Shown one piece after another: positions 1 to 11,458 of a stretch of DNA of 64,000 nucleotides. The translations under genes and the position numbers were made by a program. This DNA is from Malania oleifera. Its lineage: Eukaryota > Streptophyta > Magnoliopsida > Santalales > Ximeniaceae. Position 1 is the first letter of the stretch. Every line of letters begins with the position of its first letter. Below the pieces are notes generated by a model. That model did no database searches and was not told where the DNA came from. It worked only from the letters and a program-made list of their open reading frames with translations. Where the stretch lies: the NCBI RefSeq assembly GCF_029873635.1, contig NC_080425.1:45154402-45218401 (forward strand). Direction: 5' to 3'.

Positions 1-93
1 AAGGACTAAGCTTGATAAGTACAACTTCTTTCCTTTCAAAAAACACCACATAACAAAACATTCCAGGTATGTCATATAGGCATGAGAACCAAC

Positions 94-764
94 CTAAAGG
101 AGGATGTTGCATGTGATGATCTTTTGGAGGATCTGGGCTTGGAGATTCAGTTGTGTGTACAATAGAGGATGTCTGAAGTAAATAGGTGCTTCAACCATAA
201 TTAGTGGTAAAAATTCTTTAGGAGTAAATCCTTGCTCCATGATCCATGTTTGTCCAAAAGGAGGACATTTGAATTCACCTTGGCGTATATTGAAGATAGT
301 ACCCAGGGCTTGTGGTGTAAGTGCGATGGATTTGCCCAAGACTTTAGTAGTGGTTACTGACTCCCCTTTAACCAAATTGGGATAGAAAATTTTTACAAGT
401 TTAGGAAAATGGGTTTAGCTTGGTAGGTAATGAAAATTTTCCAACCAAGGTTCCTAAACATGGGTAGGATGTCGAGAAAATCTTCTTTGAAAAATGAAGT
501 ATCAAGAACTTTATTGAGAATCGAATCTGTCGAACGGAGATGATCTTTTCATAAATGCTTAGCATAAGGAGTGACAAACCATCATTCGATGGAAGAATCT
601 TCATCCGCTTGCATTGTTTGCTTACGCCCAACTGTCTTTGTTCTAGGCATCGTGAGCTCAAAACTAAATGGTAAAACCCTAGAATTTTGTGAGGGAATGA
701 TGTAGGGTGATGAGTTTTGATGGTTAATCAGATGTTTTTGAAGTGTAGGTGCACTGAGGATCAA
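94..764 (-). pseudogene. Extra 3' ORF of the copia element, putative plant transposon-protein domain (PF20167-like)
   Basis: This lies downstream of pol on the same strand, where SIRE-like elements often carry an additional ORF. One part opens with a short basic stretch (PRTKTVGRKQ) followed by an acidic tail. Another (94-375) contains LTPQALGTIFNI preceded by FYPNL, resembling the FYANL...LTPEAI..LF pattern of the putative plant transposon protein domain PF20167. What this domain does is not established. The reading frame is broken. The assignment rests on motif memory, not on a search. Confidence 0.5.
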
Positions 765-1081
765 AGAAGACTATAGAGATGAGAGGAGAAAATCAGGGTC
801 AGTTGACTAGAGGCTTGAAAATTTTTGGGTTTGCCCACTGTTTGTTTTTAAATTCCATCAGTCAGTCAGCTGAACTCGAGGTTAGTCGCCTGACCTTCGA
901 GCACATATCAATTTTTCCCAGATAGTAGCATGTCAGTCGAATAAGGATTAGGGGTCAGCCGCTTGACCTTGCTTCTGAAAAATTGATAAAGTTAGAAAGG
1001 AATCAGTTAACTGAGGCTGAAAGTTCAGTCACCTGACCCCTTATACTTTTGAATTCCTATCTAATAACTTCTTTAAACAAC
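765..1081 (-). other. Non-coding spacer between pol and the extra ORF, with GTCAGTCGACTG-type motifs
   Basis: No coding signal was seen. Between 795 and 1045 there are about seven imperfect copies of a palindrome related to GTCAGTCGACTG (for example gtcagttgac, ttagtcgcctgacc, cagtcacctgacc), roughly 30-40 bases apart. The same motif type recurs in this element's own LTR at 7130-7320. Confidence 0.6.
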
Positions 1082-1926
1082 TTATATGCTATGTAACAAT
1101 CCTAATTCTCTTCTTATAGATATAAATCTATCTTTTGGATGAGGTTTGGTAAAAATATTTGCCCATTGGTCATTTATATTCACAAATTCAAGTAAGATAT
1201 CCTTTTTTGCACATGATCTCTTAAAAAGTGATGTATTATGTCTATATGCTTGGTTCTTGAGTGTCATATAGGATTTTTAGAGATGTTTATCACATTGGTA
1301 TTATCACACTTTATAGATATCTTTGAATACTCTAAATTAAAATCTTTTAATTGTTGTTTCATATAGAGTGTTTGTGCACAATAGCTCCCTACTACCACAT
1401 ATTCAGCTTCATCAGTAGACAAGGCTACGAAATTTTGTTTCTTAGAGAACCAAGACACAAGGGACCTTCCTAGGAAGTGGCAAGTACCACTTGTGCTTTT
1501 TTTATCAATCTTACATCTAGCATAATCAGCGTCCGAATAGCTTATCATCTCAAATTCAGTGCCCTTAAGATACCAAAGACCTAGGTCAATAATACCTATC
1601 AAGTATTTTAAAATTCGTTTTACGGCTATTTGATGAGATTCCTTAAGGGCTGACTGAAATCGGGCACATATGCATACACTAAACATTATATCCAGTCTAC
1701 TAGTTATCAAATATAGTAGACTTCCTATCATGTCATGGTAATACTTCATATCTACCGGTTTTCCTTTTTCATCCTTATCAAGACTTATGGACGTACTCAT
1801 TGGAGTACCTATAGGTTTACTACCTTCCATATCAAACTTCTTAAGCATATCTTTTATATATTTTGATTGGTTTATGAAGGATCCATTCTTGGTTTGCTTA
1901 ATTTGAAGTCCTAGGAAGTAATTCAA
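1082..1926 (-). pseudogene. Copia RNase H and end of pol
   Basis: Motifs of copia RNase H are visible in order: YFLGLQI and GTPMS at the RT/RNase H junction, MIGSLLYL, SYSDADYA, KSTSGTCHFLG, SLVSW, ALSTDEAEYV and CDNTNVINISKNP. The last part (1082-1267) has FVNINDQWANIFTKP and RRELGL, the usual copia pol C-terminus. RNase H would degrade the RNA strand during reverse transcription. This is a fossil reading. Confidence 0.9.
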
Positions 1927-1929
1927 TTC

Positions 1930-2555
1930 TCACATCATACTCATTTCAAACTCATCTTGCATACATTTGGCAAAGTCCTTACATAAATCTTTGTTTGTAG
2001 CACCAAATATAATATCATTTACATAGATTTGAATGATGAACATATCTTCATTTTTAGATTTAATAAATAATGTGTTGTCTACCTTTCCTCTAGAAAATCC
2101 CTTTTCTAGTAAAAATCCACTCAACCTCTCATACCAAGCCCTAAGGGCTTGTTTCAACCTATATAAAGCTTTTGTTAATTTAAATACATGATCAGGATAA
2201 TGAATATCTTCAAACCAAGAGGTTGTGCCACATAGACTTCTTTATTTAAATATCCATTTAAAAAAGCACTTTTTACATCCATTTAATAGAGTTTGAATTC
2301 TTTGTGAGATGCATAGGCTAACAACATTCTTATAGCTTCCATTCTAGCTACGGGAGCAAAGGTCTCATCATAGTTTATTCCTTCTTCTTGATTATATCCT
2401 TGAGCCAGTAATCTAGCTTTATTTCTTACTACTATACCATTTTCATCCTTTTTATTCCTAAATACCCATTTTGTTCCAATTATTGAATGATCATCGGGCC
2501 TAGGAACTAATTTCCATACTTTATTTCTTTCAAATTGATTTAACTCTTCTTGCAT
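1930..2555 (-). pseudogene. Copia reverse transcriptase (RVT_2)
   Basis: The part at 2283-2555 shows VWKLVPRP, IGTKWVFRNKKDE, KARLLAQGYNQEEGI, and YDETFAPVARMEAIR, the N-terminal signature of copia RT. The part at 1930-2157 shows KQALRAWYERL, DNTLFI and IYVNDIIFGATN; the last matches the YVDDIIFG active-site box region of the family. It belongs to the same element as the neighbouring integrase and RNase H pieces. Confidence 0.9.
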
Positions 2556-2871
2556 AGCAATTATCCATGAATCATCACTTAAAGCTTCTTCTATGTTCTT
2601 AGGTTCTTCTTGAGATAGAAAAGTGTAATGATTACATTGATTTTTTAGTGAGGGTCTAGTAGAGACTTTACGTGAAGGTTCACCAACGATTTGGTCTTTT
2701 GGGTAATTCCTTACAAACTTCCATTCTTTAGGTAGTTCATAATTTTGTAAAGATTCATCATTTGGGGTTGATTCATTGTTCTCGTCTTTGACTTCTTTAA
2801 TTTCTAAGTCTTATAGTTTTTGTGTTGTTTCACCTTCCTCAATGTCAATTGATTTAGTAAATGGATTTGCT

Positions 2872-3408
2872 TCAGCAAATGCTACATGAACAGATTTTAT
2901 AACTGTGAATGTTCTTTTTTTTGTAGATTTTGAATGCCTTACAATTTGATGCATATTCTAAGAATATTCCTTCATCTAATTTTGCATCGAATTTTCCTAA
3001 GTCATCTTTATCATCTAACACAAAACACTTGCACCCAAATACATGAAAATAAGATATGTTAGGCCTTTTTCCTTTCCATAGTTCATAGGGTGTCTTATCT
3101 AAGCTTGATCTTATGTAAACTCTATTCATCACATAGCATACAATATTTACCGCTTCAGCCCAAAAGTACTTTGGTAAGTTATGTTCATTTAACATGGTCC
3201 TAGCCATTTCTTGAAGAGACGTATTTTTCCTTTCAACAACTCCATTTTCTTGGGGAGTTCTAGGTGCTGAAAAATTTTGATTTATTCCATGTTCATTAAA
3301 AAAATTATCAACTTCTTTATTTTTAAATTCCCTTCCTTGATCACTTCTATTATTTAAAATTCCATATCCTTTTTCGTTTTGGAGCTTCTTGCATAAGTTA
3401 ATTAGCAT
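2872..3408 (-). pseudogene. Copia integrase core
   Basis: The translation carries SDQGREFKN, FFNEHGI, SAPRTPQENGVVERKN and LPKYFWAEAV, the conserved DDE-type integrase core of Ty1/copia elements (the D..E pair lies in QGREF and QENGVVERKN). The downstream FHVFGCKCFVLD is the usual post-core segment. Protease lies upstream and RT downstream on the minus strand, confirming copia order. Confidence 0.9.
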
Positions 3409-3732
3409 TTTGCAAGTTTCATCTTGGGAGGCTAAGAAGAGTACCCAAGTAAACCTGGAGTAGTCATCAACAATGACGAAAGCATATTTCTTTCCTCCTA
3501 AACTTTGTGTTCTAGTAGGGCCAAATAAATGTAAGTGGATAAGCTCTAAGGGCCTGCTAGTGGAAATATGTTTCTTCTTTTTAAAGCTAGTCTTAGTTTG
3601 CTTTCCAAGCTAACAAGCATCACATATTTTGTCCTTCACAAACTTGGTGCTCAGTAGTCCTCTAACTAAGTTCTTTTTAGTTAATTTAGAAAGTAATTCC
3701 ATACTTGCATGTCCTAGTCTTCTATTTCACAA

Positions 3733-4083
3733 CTAGCTTGCTTCATTCATAGTTGTTAAGCATGTTATTTCTTGAAATATTAGATTTTCAAGGTTTATAC
3801 AATACACGTTATCAACTATATTTGTTGTGAATAAGATATCATGATTTTCTCTATATTCAGCAAAGCATTTTTCTTGTTTAAAGATTACATCAAAGCCTTT
3901 GTCACTTAATTGACTAATGCTAAGTAAATTGTGCTTTAATCCATCGACTAGTAAAATATCATCAATAGTCAAGGAAGGTTCTTTACCTATCCTTCCGATC
4001 CTAATAATTTTATCTTTAGCATTGTCGCCAAAGGTGAATTTTGATTGGTCTCCGGTTATGTGTCTTGAACACCCGCTGCCCAA
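3733..4083 (-). pseudogene. Copia aspartic protease and GAG pre-integrase region
   Basis: GSGCSRHITGD resembles the copia protease active-site segment (DSGCSRHMTGD). IDDILLVDGLKHNLLSISQL is the well-known segment that follows it, and FKQEKC and NVYCINL continue the usual pattern. The following pre-integrase region is only partly readable. Confidence 0.8.
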
Positions 4084-4224
4084 GTACCACTTGTCTTTTG
4101 ATGGGGTGATCCTAAAGCATACCTACAAGAAGGGTTCAATGTGTTACTTTTTGGTACCCAAACCTTATTAAGTCTTTTTATTTCAGTTTTATTTTCAGCT
4201 TTGACTTTGCATACTTTCTTGACT

Positions 4225-4872
4225 TTAACATTTTTTTATTTTAAATGGACATTCAAATTTTATATATCCTTTTTTCTTGCACAAGAAGCATGTAGTATGT
4301 TCATAGGCATTTGTGGAAGATGTGCTAACATAATATTTTGATTCCTTTACGAAGTATCCCATATAGAGATTCCTTTTCTTCTTGTTTTCAATTCCATTGT
4401 ATCCAATTCCTTCTTTGTCTAATGACATTCTTTGAACTCCAATCAGCTTTTCAAAGTTTTCATTTCCTTTTGTAAAATTGTAGATTAATTTGTCTTTATC
4501 CTCAATTTTACTTTTGAGGTTACTTATTTCAAGCTCCTTCTTGTTTTCACCATTTACTTGTAGTTTTACCAAATCTTGAGACATTTTGTTTATTTTCTTC
4601 ATGAGATCATCAATGTATGAGTCCTTTTCTTTTTCAGCCGATTTTGAAGTCTCTAGTTGATTTTTAAGTATTTCATTTTGTTCTTCCAATGCTATGTTTC
4701 TTTTAATTACTTTTATGAACCTATTATGTAAGGCAACTAGTTCAGCTTGAATTTCTCTACATGAAGGCATACCTTCACACGACCCAGTACAAGATTCATC
4801 ACTAGACTCTTCAGATGAACTAGAGTAGGAATTTACCTCAGCATCTTTAGCCATGAAGCAGATGTTCGCCAC
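4225..4872 (-). pseudogene. Copia gag C-terminal part with coiled-coil and zinc-knuckle-like segment
   Basis: A Ser/Glu-rich start (SSSSEESSDESC) is followed by a long Lys/Glu/Leu-rich stretch that reads as coiled coil (LEEQNEILKNQLE, ISNLKSKIEDKDKL). Near the end, CFLCKKKGYIKFECP resembles the retroviral-type zinc knuckle. This layout is typical of SIRE-like gag. Confidence 0.75.
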
Positions 4873-5078
4873 TTCTTGATCACTTGATTCATTCTCTGAT
4901 TCACTTGAGCTAGTGTCATCCTATATAGCTTCCATTGATTCTTCTTCTTATTCTTCTTCTCCTGCGGATAATCAAGTTTAATATGTCAAACTTTTTTACA
5001 ATTATAACAAGTAGGGGGTTCATTCTTTATTTCCTTTTCACTTGTCTCCCCTTTGTCAAATTTTGAGCCTTTAAACTT

Positions 5079-5720
5079 TCAAGTGAACTTCTTATTCTTT
5101 TTGAAAAACTTTCCAAGTCTTCTAGTGATGAAGGCTATATCATCATCGTCTAATTCGTTTTCTTCTTCTTCACTAGAGCTATCTTTAGCAGCCTTGAGAG
5201 CTATTGATTTCTTGTTTTTATTATTCTCAAAATTTCTTTCATTTGTCGTCATCTCATAAGTGAGGAGCGATCCTATCAATTCATCTAGGGAAGTATTTTT
5301 CAAGTTTCTTCCTTCTGTTATTGCAGTTGCCTTAGGTTCCCAAATTGGTGGAAGTCCTCTAAGGATTTTCCATATCATTTCATGAGTTGAGTAATTCTTT
5401 TCCAAGGCATTGAGGGATTTTATTATATGGGTGAACCTAGTGTACATTCTAGTAATAGTTTCATTCGAGTTCATCCTAAAAGTCTCATACTCACTTGTGA
5501 GCATGTCAATTCTACTATCTCTAACTTCAATCGTTCCTTTATAGGTTACCTCTAATTTATCCCATATTTCTTTAACTAATTTACATACCATGACTCTATT
5601 GAATTCATTTACATCAAGAGCACAATATAGAGCATTCATAGCACTTGAACTTACTTGAAACATCTTATGGTCATTGTCGGTCATCTCTTTTTCTTCTTTG
5701 GGTATTTCTTTACCATCCAC
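5079..5720 (-). pseudogene. Copia gag N-terminal part (UBN2-type)
   Basis: The translation includes ALYCALDVNEFNRVMVC, AKEIWDKLEVTYKGT-like text, VRDSRIDMLTSEYETFRM, and LRGLPPIWEPKATAI. This is the gag-polypeptide (UBN2-type) domain of copia elements. The C-terminus is acidic then basic (SSSEEEENELDDDD, RRLGKFFKKNKKF). Upstream (to about 5890) the start of gag can be recognised by MAHLGVSPF and SVNYTIWKQRMRIYLE. Confidence 0.85.
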
Positions 5721-5938
5721 AATTTTAGTGGGGATAAGGTCACCTTGTGTGACAACTTTCCATGCTTTCTAATCCATAGTTTCCAAATAAATTCTCATTC
5801 TTTGTTTCCAAATAGTGTAGTTTACACTGCAGAAAATAGGTGGTCTAGATGAGGATTGACCTTCGGCAAAGGGAGATACTCCTAGGTGTGCCATAGCGAT
5901 CTTTATGTAACTTCTAGTTTAAGATTTACTACAAACTC

Positions 5939-5950
5939 GCTATGATACCA
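5939..5950 (-). other. Primer binding site, initiator Met-tRNA type
   Basis: The minus strand reads TGGTATCATAGC here, close to the plant initiator-Met primer site TGGTATCAGAGC. It sits between the end of the LTR and the start of gag and fixes the element's orientation. Confidence 0.8.
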
Positions 5951-7784
5951 ATTAAGAAATAAGGTGTACTACCAAGAGGGAGGTGAATTGGATTTTTCAA
6001 ATTTCTTTAGAAACTTTAATCTAGTATAACCCTTTTTAGATTAAATTAATTATAATCACACTCTCCAATTAACAACACAATTTAAATTTATCACCAACTT
6101 CCCAATTATAGTTGATTTTCAATGACCAACACTCAATCCAAGATTTAGTATTTATTGATAAAGGTCAAAACTTCAATATTTATAAATCAGCTTTTCAATA
6201 TATCAATCCAATCAATAAGGTAAGCTTGATTTCTCAATATGAAATAAAATAGAAATTTCAGTAAGCTTCCATAGTTTAGATTTTGATATCAAACGAGTTA
6301 CTTGAGTTTAAGTATGTTAATGAACTTTGATATTTATCAACGTACTTCCTTTAATCAAGGTTTCTGCAATCAACATACTTCCCTTAATCAAGGAGCAATT
6401 CCCAATGACTTTTTAATCTTCAGCAATTAAGTAAACATCCACGCAGTTTATATATACAGAAAATTAAAGAGGTTTAGGAAAGAGAAAGACACCGAGATTT
6501 TACAAGGTTTGGCTATACCCGCCTATGTCCTCGCCTGAGGAAAACCACCCAAGGATTTCACTATACCGCTCCCTTAACCGGGCGAAGCAAACCGTTTACA
6601 CACTCCTTCAAGTAGGATGAAGTCCTCCTCTCCAAGCGATGCCCCATGCTCGGTAGTCCAACGATTCAACAATCCTAAACCGTCAAAAAAAACAAGAGAA
6701 ACAAAAACAATTCTTGTGTACAAAAAGCACTCTCAGCAGGAGCAGATTAGTACAAGAGAATACAATATACTTCGATCAAAATCAATATAGAAAGATGAAG
6801 CTCAAGAATTTGTCACCAAGGTTCTTTCTTTTAAGAAACTTAGTAGACACACAAAGAACCGTGGGCTTTAATCAGAAAAATCTCAGTAGAAACTTCAACA
6901 AGAGTTTTAGCAAGAAAGCTTTTGAAGAGTAGAAAATATTATGTTTGAATGTTGATTGTAGGTATTGATTGCTGTATAAAATCTTTAGGTTTTCCCATAT
7001 ATTTATAAATGGAAAAAATTAATTTTCGTATTCCCCAAGTTATTTGGAGTGTTTCCCAAGTTTTCATAAAGTTTGGGGTTCAAGCAATCTATTTTGAAAA
7101 CATTTCTTCGCTGTTTAAATTTGAATTTTACGAAGGTCAGTCGACTGGACTATCGGGGTCAGTCGCCTGAGCTTATTATGTTTCAACAAAAATTCAAACT
7201 CAGAATGAGGTCAGTCGTCTGATCTCAGAGGGTCAGTCGACTGGGCCTATTCTCTTTACCCAATTTATTTCAACATAAAAAGGTCAGTTGCCTAACCAAA
7301 ACAGGTCAATTGCCTGATCGTGTAACAACATATGCTTTTAAAATTTTGTTTCCAAAAACTTTTGTTAACTTTTATACTTGCCATATTGCTTTGAGACTTT
7401 TGAAAATATTTTCTGGGGTTTTTCAAAATTTGGTCTCTAAGTCAATAATGAAACTTAAAAGCTTCATACATTCATATTGAAATGTTTGAAGTACTTACAT
7501 GAGACGTCTTAAAAACTATGACTCTTCCAATCACTAAGTATTCATGCGTAGCTTCTATTCTTCATATTGAGCTTGTCTTTAAGCTTCATCTTTAACTTCA
7601 TAAAATCTTGTGTCATTAAGTTCAATCTTTTAACATACTTTGTCAAGCACTTTGATATTAGTCACATAAGTCACTTGAGCTTGATACTTGAGTTACCTGA
7701 AACATCATCACTTAACCAAACCATGTTAAGTTCCATTAATTTGTTATCATTAAAATAAGATTCATAAGCCTTATTAGGCCAACA
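5951..7784 (-). repeat. 5' LTR of the SIRE-like copia element
   Basis: On the minus strand it begins TGTTGGCCTAATAAGGC at 7784 and ends beside the primer site, about 1.83 kb. The first ~100 bases align with the sequence starting at 58853 on the plus strand, so both belong to one LTR family. The stretch 7130-7320 holds GTCAGTCGACTG-type palindromes about 35-40 bases apart. The inner boundary is placed by the primer site and is approximate by a few bases. Confidence 0.8.
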
Positions 7785-7899
7785 CATCTTAGGTTTAGAG
7801 GACCCGTGTGAGCATATTTCTTCTATCTGTGACTCAGACTTTAACCTAGAGAAAAGGCCCTAGAAAGCTAAGTTCGAACCCCTTCCTACTCTTTCTAGC

Positions 7900-8454
7900 A
7901 TTCTAGCACGTCCTTCAATCAAGGCTCCACCATCACATGAGTTGAAGCCCCTTATGGCTTCCCTCAAGTATGACTGCCTATTATTCATCTAACTTGACTA
8001 GTTCGCAGAAGTCTCGGCTCATTCATGTCCAAAAAAATCTATGAGAGCCATAGGGTTGTCAGTGGTGGATCTTAGGGGTATAGATCCATCTATCTATGTG
8101 CATCGGATTCACCTTGAGCCAAATGCTAAATCTATTTGTGAGATGTAGCGGGGGCTAAACCCCAATATGAAGGAGGTGGTTTTGAAGGAAGTGGTAAAAC
8201 TCCTAGATGCTGGGATAATATTTCCTATTTTTGATATTGAGTTTGTGAGGCCCATGCAAGTGGTTCCCAAGAAATCGGAAATCACAGTTGTTGAAAATGA
8301 TAAGGGTGAAGGAATACCCACTCGCGTCACTAGTGGGTGGCAGGTGTGCATCGATTACCGAAAACTCTATAACCTCACTCGTAAGGACCACTTCCCATTG
8401 CCATTCATTGATCAAATCCTAGAGAGGCTAGCGGGCCAAAACTTCTATTATTTC
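7900..8454 (+). pseudogene. Gypsy (Athila-like) reverse transcriptase, first part
   Basis: VHRIHLEPNAKS, LNPNMKEVVLKEVVKLLDAG, QVVPKKSEITVVEND and VCIDYRKLYNLTRKDHFPLPFIDQ are classic Athila-type gypsy RT text. The reading stops where a solo LTR enters at 8455 and resumes on the far side at 10549. Before about 7900 the sequence is probably more pol but is too decayed to read well. Confidence 0.9.
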
Positions 8455-10543
8455 TGTTGGAATTGGTGTATTCTCAAGAAGGGAGTGAATTGGAACTTTA
8501 AAACTTCCTCCTAGGTCAATTTAGATTCCTTAACCAGTATTGCATAAACCTAGGGTCTTTCAATGCAATCATAAACCCAATAAAATATTTAAATAATTAA
8601 ACACAAACATTCAAGTGCTAAAATTTAAAGTGTGGAAAATAAAAGCAGGCACAAGAAATGTTATCGGGGTCCAGTCAATACTGCTTACGTCCCCACCTCA
8701 GCTCGCAAGCCTGGGGATTACACTAAGGCTCACTTAACGGGTGGAGCGGCACCTAATACAATCAGGTCAAATTAACACAGGGTTGACCTCAACCTTTATA
8801 CATTCTCCTTGCTGAAGGCTCTAACAACTTATCCTTCCAGGCTTGATCAAATCCCCTCAGGCCACTCATGGAATACAATAGATAATTGAGATTTACGTAC
8901 AACCAAATTATGCTTCTTACACTAAGCAGATATGTATCAATACGCACGATGTAATCAATGCACTCACAAATGATAGTATTTATGCTCAAGTAAGATATTG
9001 AAAATTTAATTCAAGATAATATATTCAACAAGTGAATATTCAAGGTTACCTCAAAAACCCTAATCAAGCATCACACAAATATTTTATCAATTATAATCAC
9101 AACAAATACTTAGGGTTTAAGTTTGCAAAAGATTTATCCAATAAAATATGCAAGTTCTCAAGTCTTGCAATTTGAATGCAAAGACTAGGAAGCTAAAAAC
9201 AAGTTATTCCCAATCATATATTTATATAAGAAATATTGTGGGAATAAGCAATCAAGAAAAACTCTCAAAAAGGTTTTTCAAATATATATGAATGTGTGAG
9301 AGTAATGCCAAGAATATGATTTTAAATGTTGCACAATACCACAAACAAATCTTCCTACACCTTGCAATTGATTTGCAAGTTAGGAGAACTAGAAAAACAA
9401 ACTCTCTTTCTCAAAATGATATTTGCTAATAAATATGTAAGAGAGTGTATAAAAATATGCTTGAAATATTGAGTATATAGCAAAAGAAGTATAAAATATT
9501 AGAGAGGATTTTTGCTAATGACTTCTACTAATCTCCTCCTAATCAAGGCAAATGAGCCATCTATAGATATCCCTCAAATTTTGATTGTTGGGGACTTATT
9601 GGGTATTTTGGAAAATATTTAATGATGTTTAAAGCAAATTAGCCCTAATTTATTACGGTAAAAATTTCGCTAACACGAGAGGTTCGGTCTACCAGATTAC
9701 TTGGTTCGATCGACCATGACATTTTTGAACTGAGGTTTTGGTCGACTTCTTTTGAGGCGATTTTGAACTTTCGAGGTTCGGTCGACCAACTCAAGTTCGG
9801 TTGATCGAATTTGAAGGTTCGGTCGACCAGGTCAAATTTGAACTGGAGATTCGGTTGACCAGAGCATTGGGAATTCCCCACGTGCCAATTCGGTCGACTA
9901 GAGCGTTGGAGTTCATTTTAAGATGGTCGACCAAATGGTCAACATTTTGACCCTAGGGAGGTTCAGTCGACCAAAGCTTCTATGTAGGTTCTAGTTTGGT
10001 TGACCGAATAGTCAACCTGTTGACCCTATCAAGTTCAGCCGACCAAAGCTTCTATATAGCTTCAGGTTCGATTTACCGAAACCTTTTAAAAATTTTAGTT
10101 TAAGTCCATATTTCCATATGAAATCACCTCTGTTCACATAATTATAACTTCTAAGTTATAGGGGACTTTTCATGGGATATTTTGGGACCTAAAGTCAGTC
10201 TATGGTCTTTGAGCTAACCCTAAAAATCTGGCGTTGGTCGACCTTCCCTATGGTCAATCTACGATCATGTTAAGAATTAATACCTATTATGCATGAGATG
10301 CAAATATTACAAAACAAATAATGAAACAAACATACATATACAATAAAACAAATATCTTTCTTCTTTTGCTCTTGACTTTTCATGGAATCAACTAGGATAA
10401 TGTGCTTTAAGTCCGTTCTAACTTCCACTTCACTTTCATGTGTGTGATCTGAATGATTAACCTATTCAAGTACATAGACACACACATTAGTAACATGCAG
10501 TTTGTCATAATCAAAACCAAATATCGGATTCAAAAAGTCAACA
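8455..10543 (-). repeat. Solo copia-type (SIRE-like) LTR nested in gypsy RT
   Basis: The 2,089 bp insert has LTR termini (plus strand TGTTGGAATT ... GTCAACA) and is flanked by a 5 bp target duplication with one mismatch (atttc at 8450-8454, gtttc at 10544-10548). The gypsy RT sequence resumes directly after it. Read on the minus strand it starts TGTTGACTTTTTGAATC, matching the LTR start at 18055. No coding region or second LTR lies inside, so it is a solo LTR left by LTR-LTR recombination. At 9675-10265 it carries about ten GGTTCGGTCGACCA-type palindromes. Confidence 0.88.
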
Positions 10544-10548
10544 GTTTC

Positions 10549-10842
10549 TTGGACAGGTACTCTGGGTATAATCAGGTTACGTTTCACCTGGATAATCAGG
10601 AGAAGAACACCTTCACCTGCCCATTCGAGAACTTTTCTTATCAGAGGATGCCTTTTAGGGTATGCATGGCGCTTGCGACCTTTCAACGGTGCATGCTTGC
10701 CATCTTCTCTAATATGATTGAAAAATTCCTCGAGGTGTTCATGGATGATTTTTCTGTGTTCGGACCCTTCTTTGATACATGCTTGGAGAACTTCTCTAAA
10801 GTTCTCAAGATATGTGTAGACACGAACTTAGTGTTAAGCTGA
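10549..10842 (+). pseudogene. Gypsy (Athila-like) reverse transcriptase, second part
   Basis: The reading resumes with LDRYSGYNQV, then FTCPFENFSYQRMPF, ATFQRCMLAIF and FLEVFMDDFSVFG. The last contains FMDD, the gypsy form of the RT catalytic box. The thumb region follows up to about 11050 in poorer condition. Confidence 0.9.
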
Positions 10843-11050
10843 AAGAAGAGCCATTTTATGTTCAGAAAGGCATAGTGTTGGGGCACATTGTTTTCGGTAG
10901 GGGGATTGAAGTAAGTAAAGCCAAGGTGGAGTTAATTTCAAAACTTCCTCCCCTACCTCCATTAAACAAGTTCGGTCATTTCTAGGGCACGCCGATTTTT
11001 AATGGCGATTCATCAAGGATTTTAGCAAAAATTTTCAGCCCTTAACCAAC

Positions 11051-11458
11051 TTGTTAGTCAAAGATGCACCCTTTGAGTTTGATCAAGATTATCTAATTGC
11101 ATTTGAAACTCTTAGGGTTCTTCTTTCCACCACTTTGATCATGCAACCCCTTGATTGGTCTCTCCCTTTCGAGATTTTGTGTGATGCGTCGAATTACACA
11201 ATAGGGGCTGTGTTGGGGCAACGAGTTAAAAAATTGCCCCATGTGATCTACTACACTAGTAAGACTCTTCAAAAACCTCAATTAAGTTACACTACCACCG
11301 AGAAAGAGCTCCTAGCAGTAGTATTCACGCTTGATAAGTTCTGCTCATATCTCCTAGGGTCAAAGGTCTTCGTGTATTCCGATCATACTGCTTTGTGGTA
11401 CCTTCTTACGAAGAAAGAGACCAAAACTAATCTAATTAGGTGGATTATGTTCTTATAG
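11051..11458 (+). pseudogene. Gypsy RNase H
   Basis: LIMQPLDWSLPFEILCDASNYTIGAVLGQ, IYYTSKTL, YTTTEKELLAVVF, FCSYLLGSKVFVYSDHTAL match the gypsy RNase H domain (RT_RNaseH_2 type). It follows the RT parts at the expected distance. Confidence 0.9.

Larger units (their letters stand above)
1..7784 (-). mobile_element. Ty1/copia LTR retrotransposon, SIRE-like, broken, cut by left window edge
   Basis: Read on the minus strand from 7784 leftward, the order is LTR, Met-tRNA primer site, gag, protease, integrase, reverse transcriptase, RNase H, non-coding spacer and an extra ORF. This is the copia order (integrase before RT). The long LTR, large gag and extra 3' ORF point to the SIRE/Maximus lineage. 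The 3' LTR would lie left of base 1. The element is a fossil with many breaks throughout. Its outer end at 7784 abuts Athila-like gypsy pol, so it probably inserted into that older element. Age cannot be estimated because only one LTR is in view. Confidence 0.9.

Noticed and set aside
795-1045. CRISPR-like appearance of regularly spaced short palindromes
   Set aside because: The repeats are only 10-14 bases, vary from copy to copy, and lie in a plant LTR retrotransposon. There are no cas genes.
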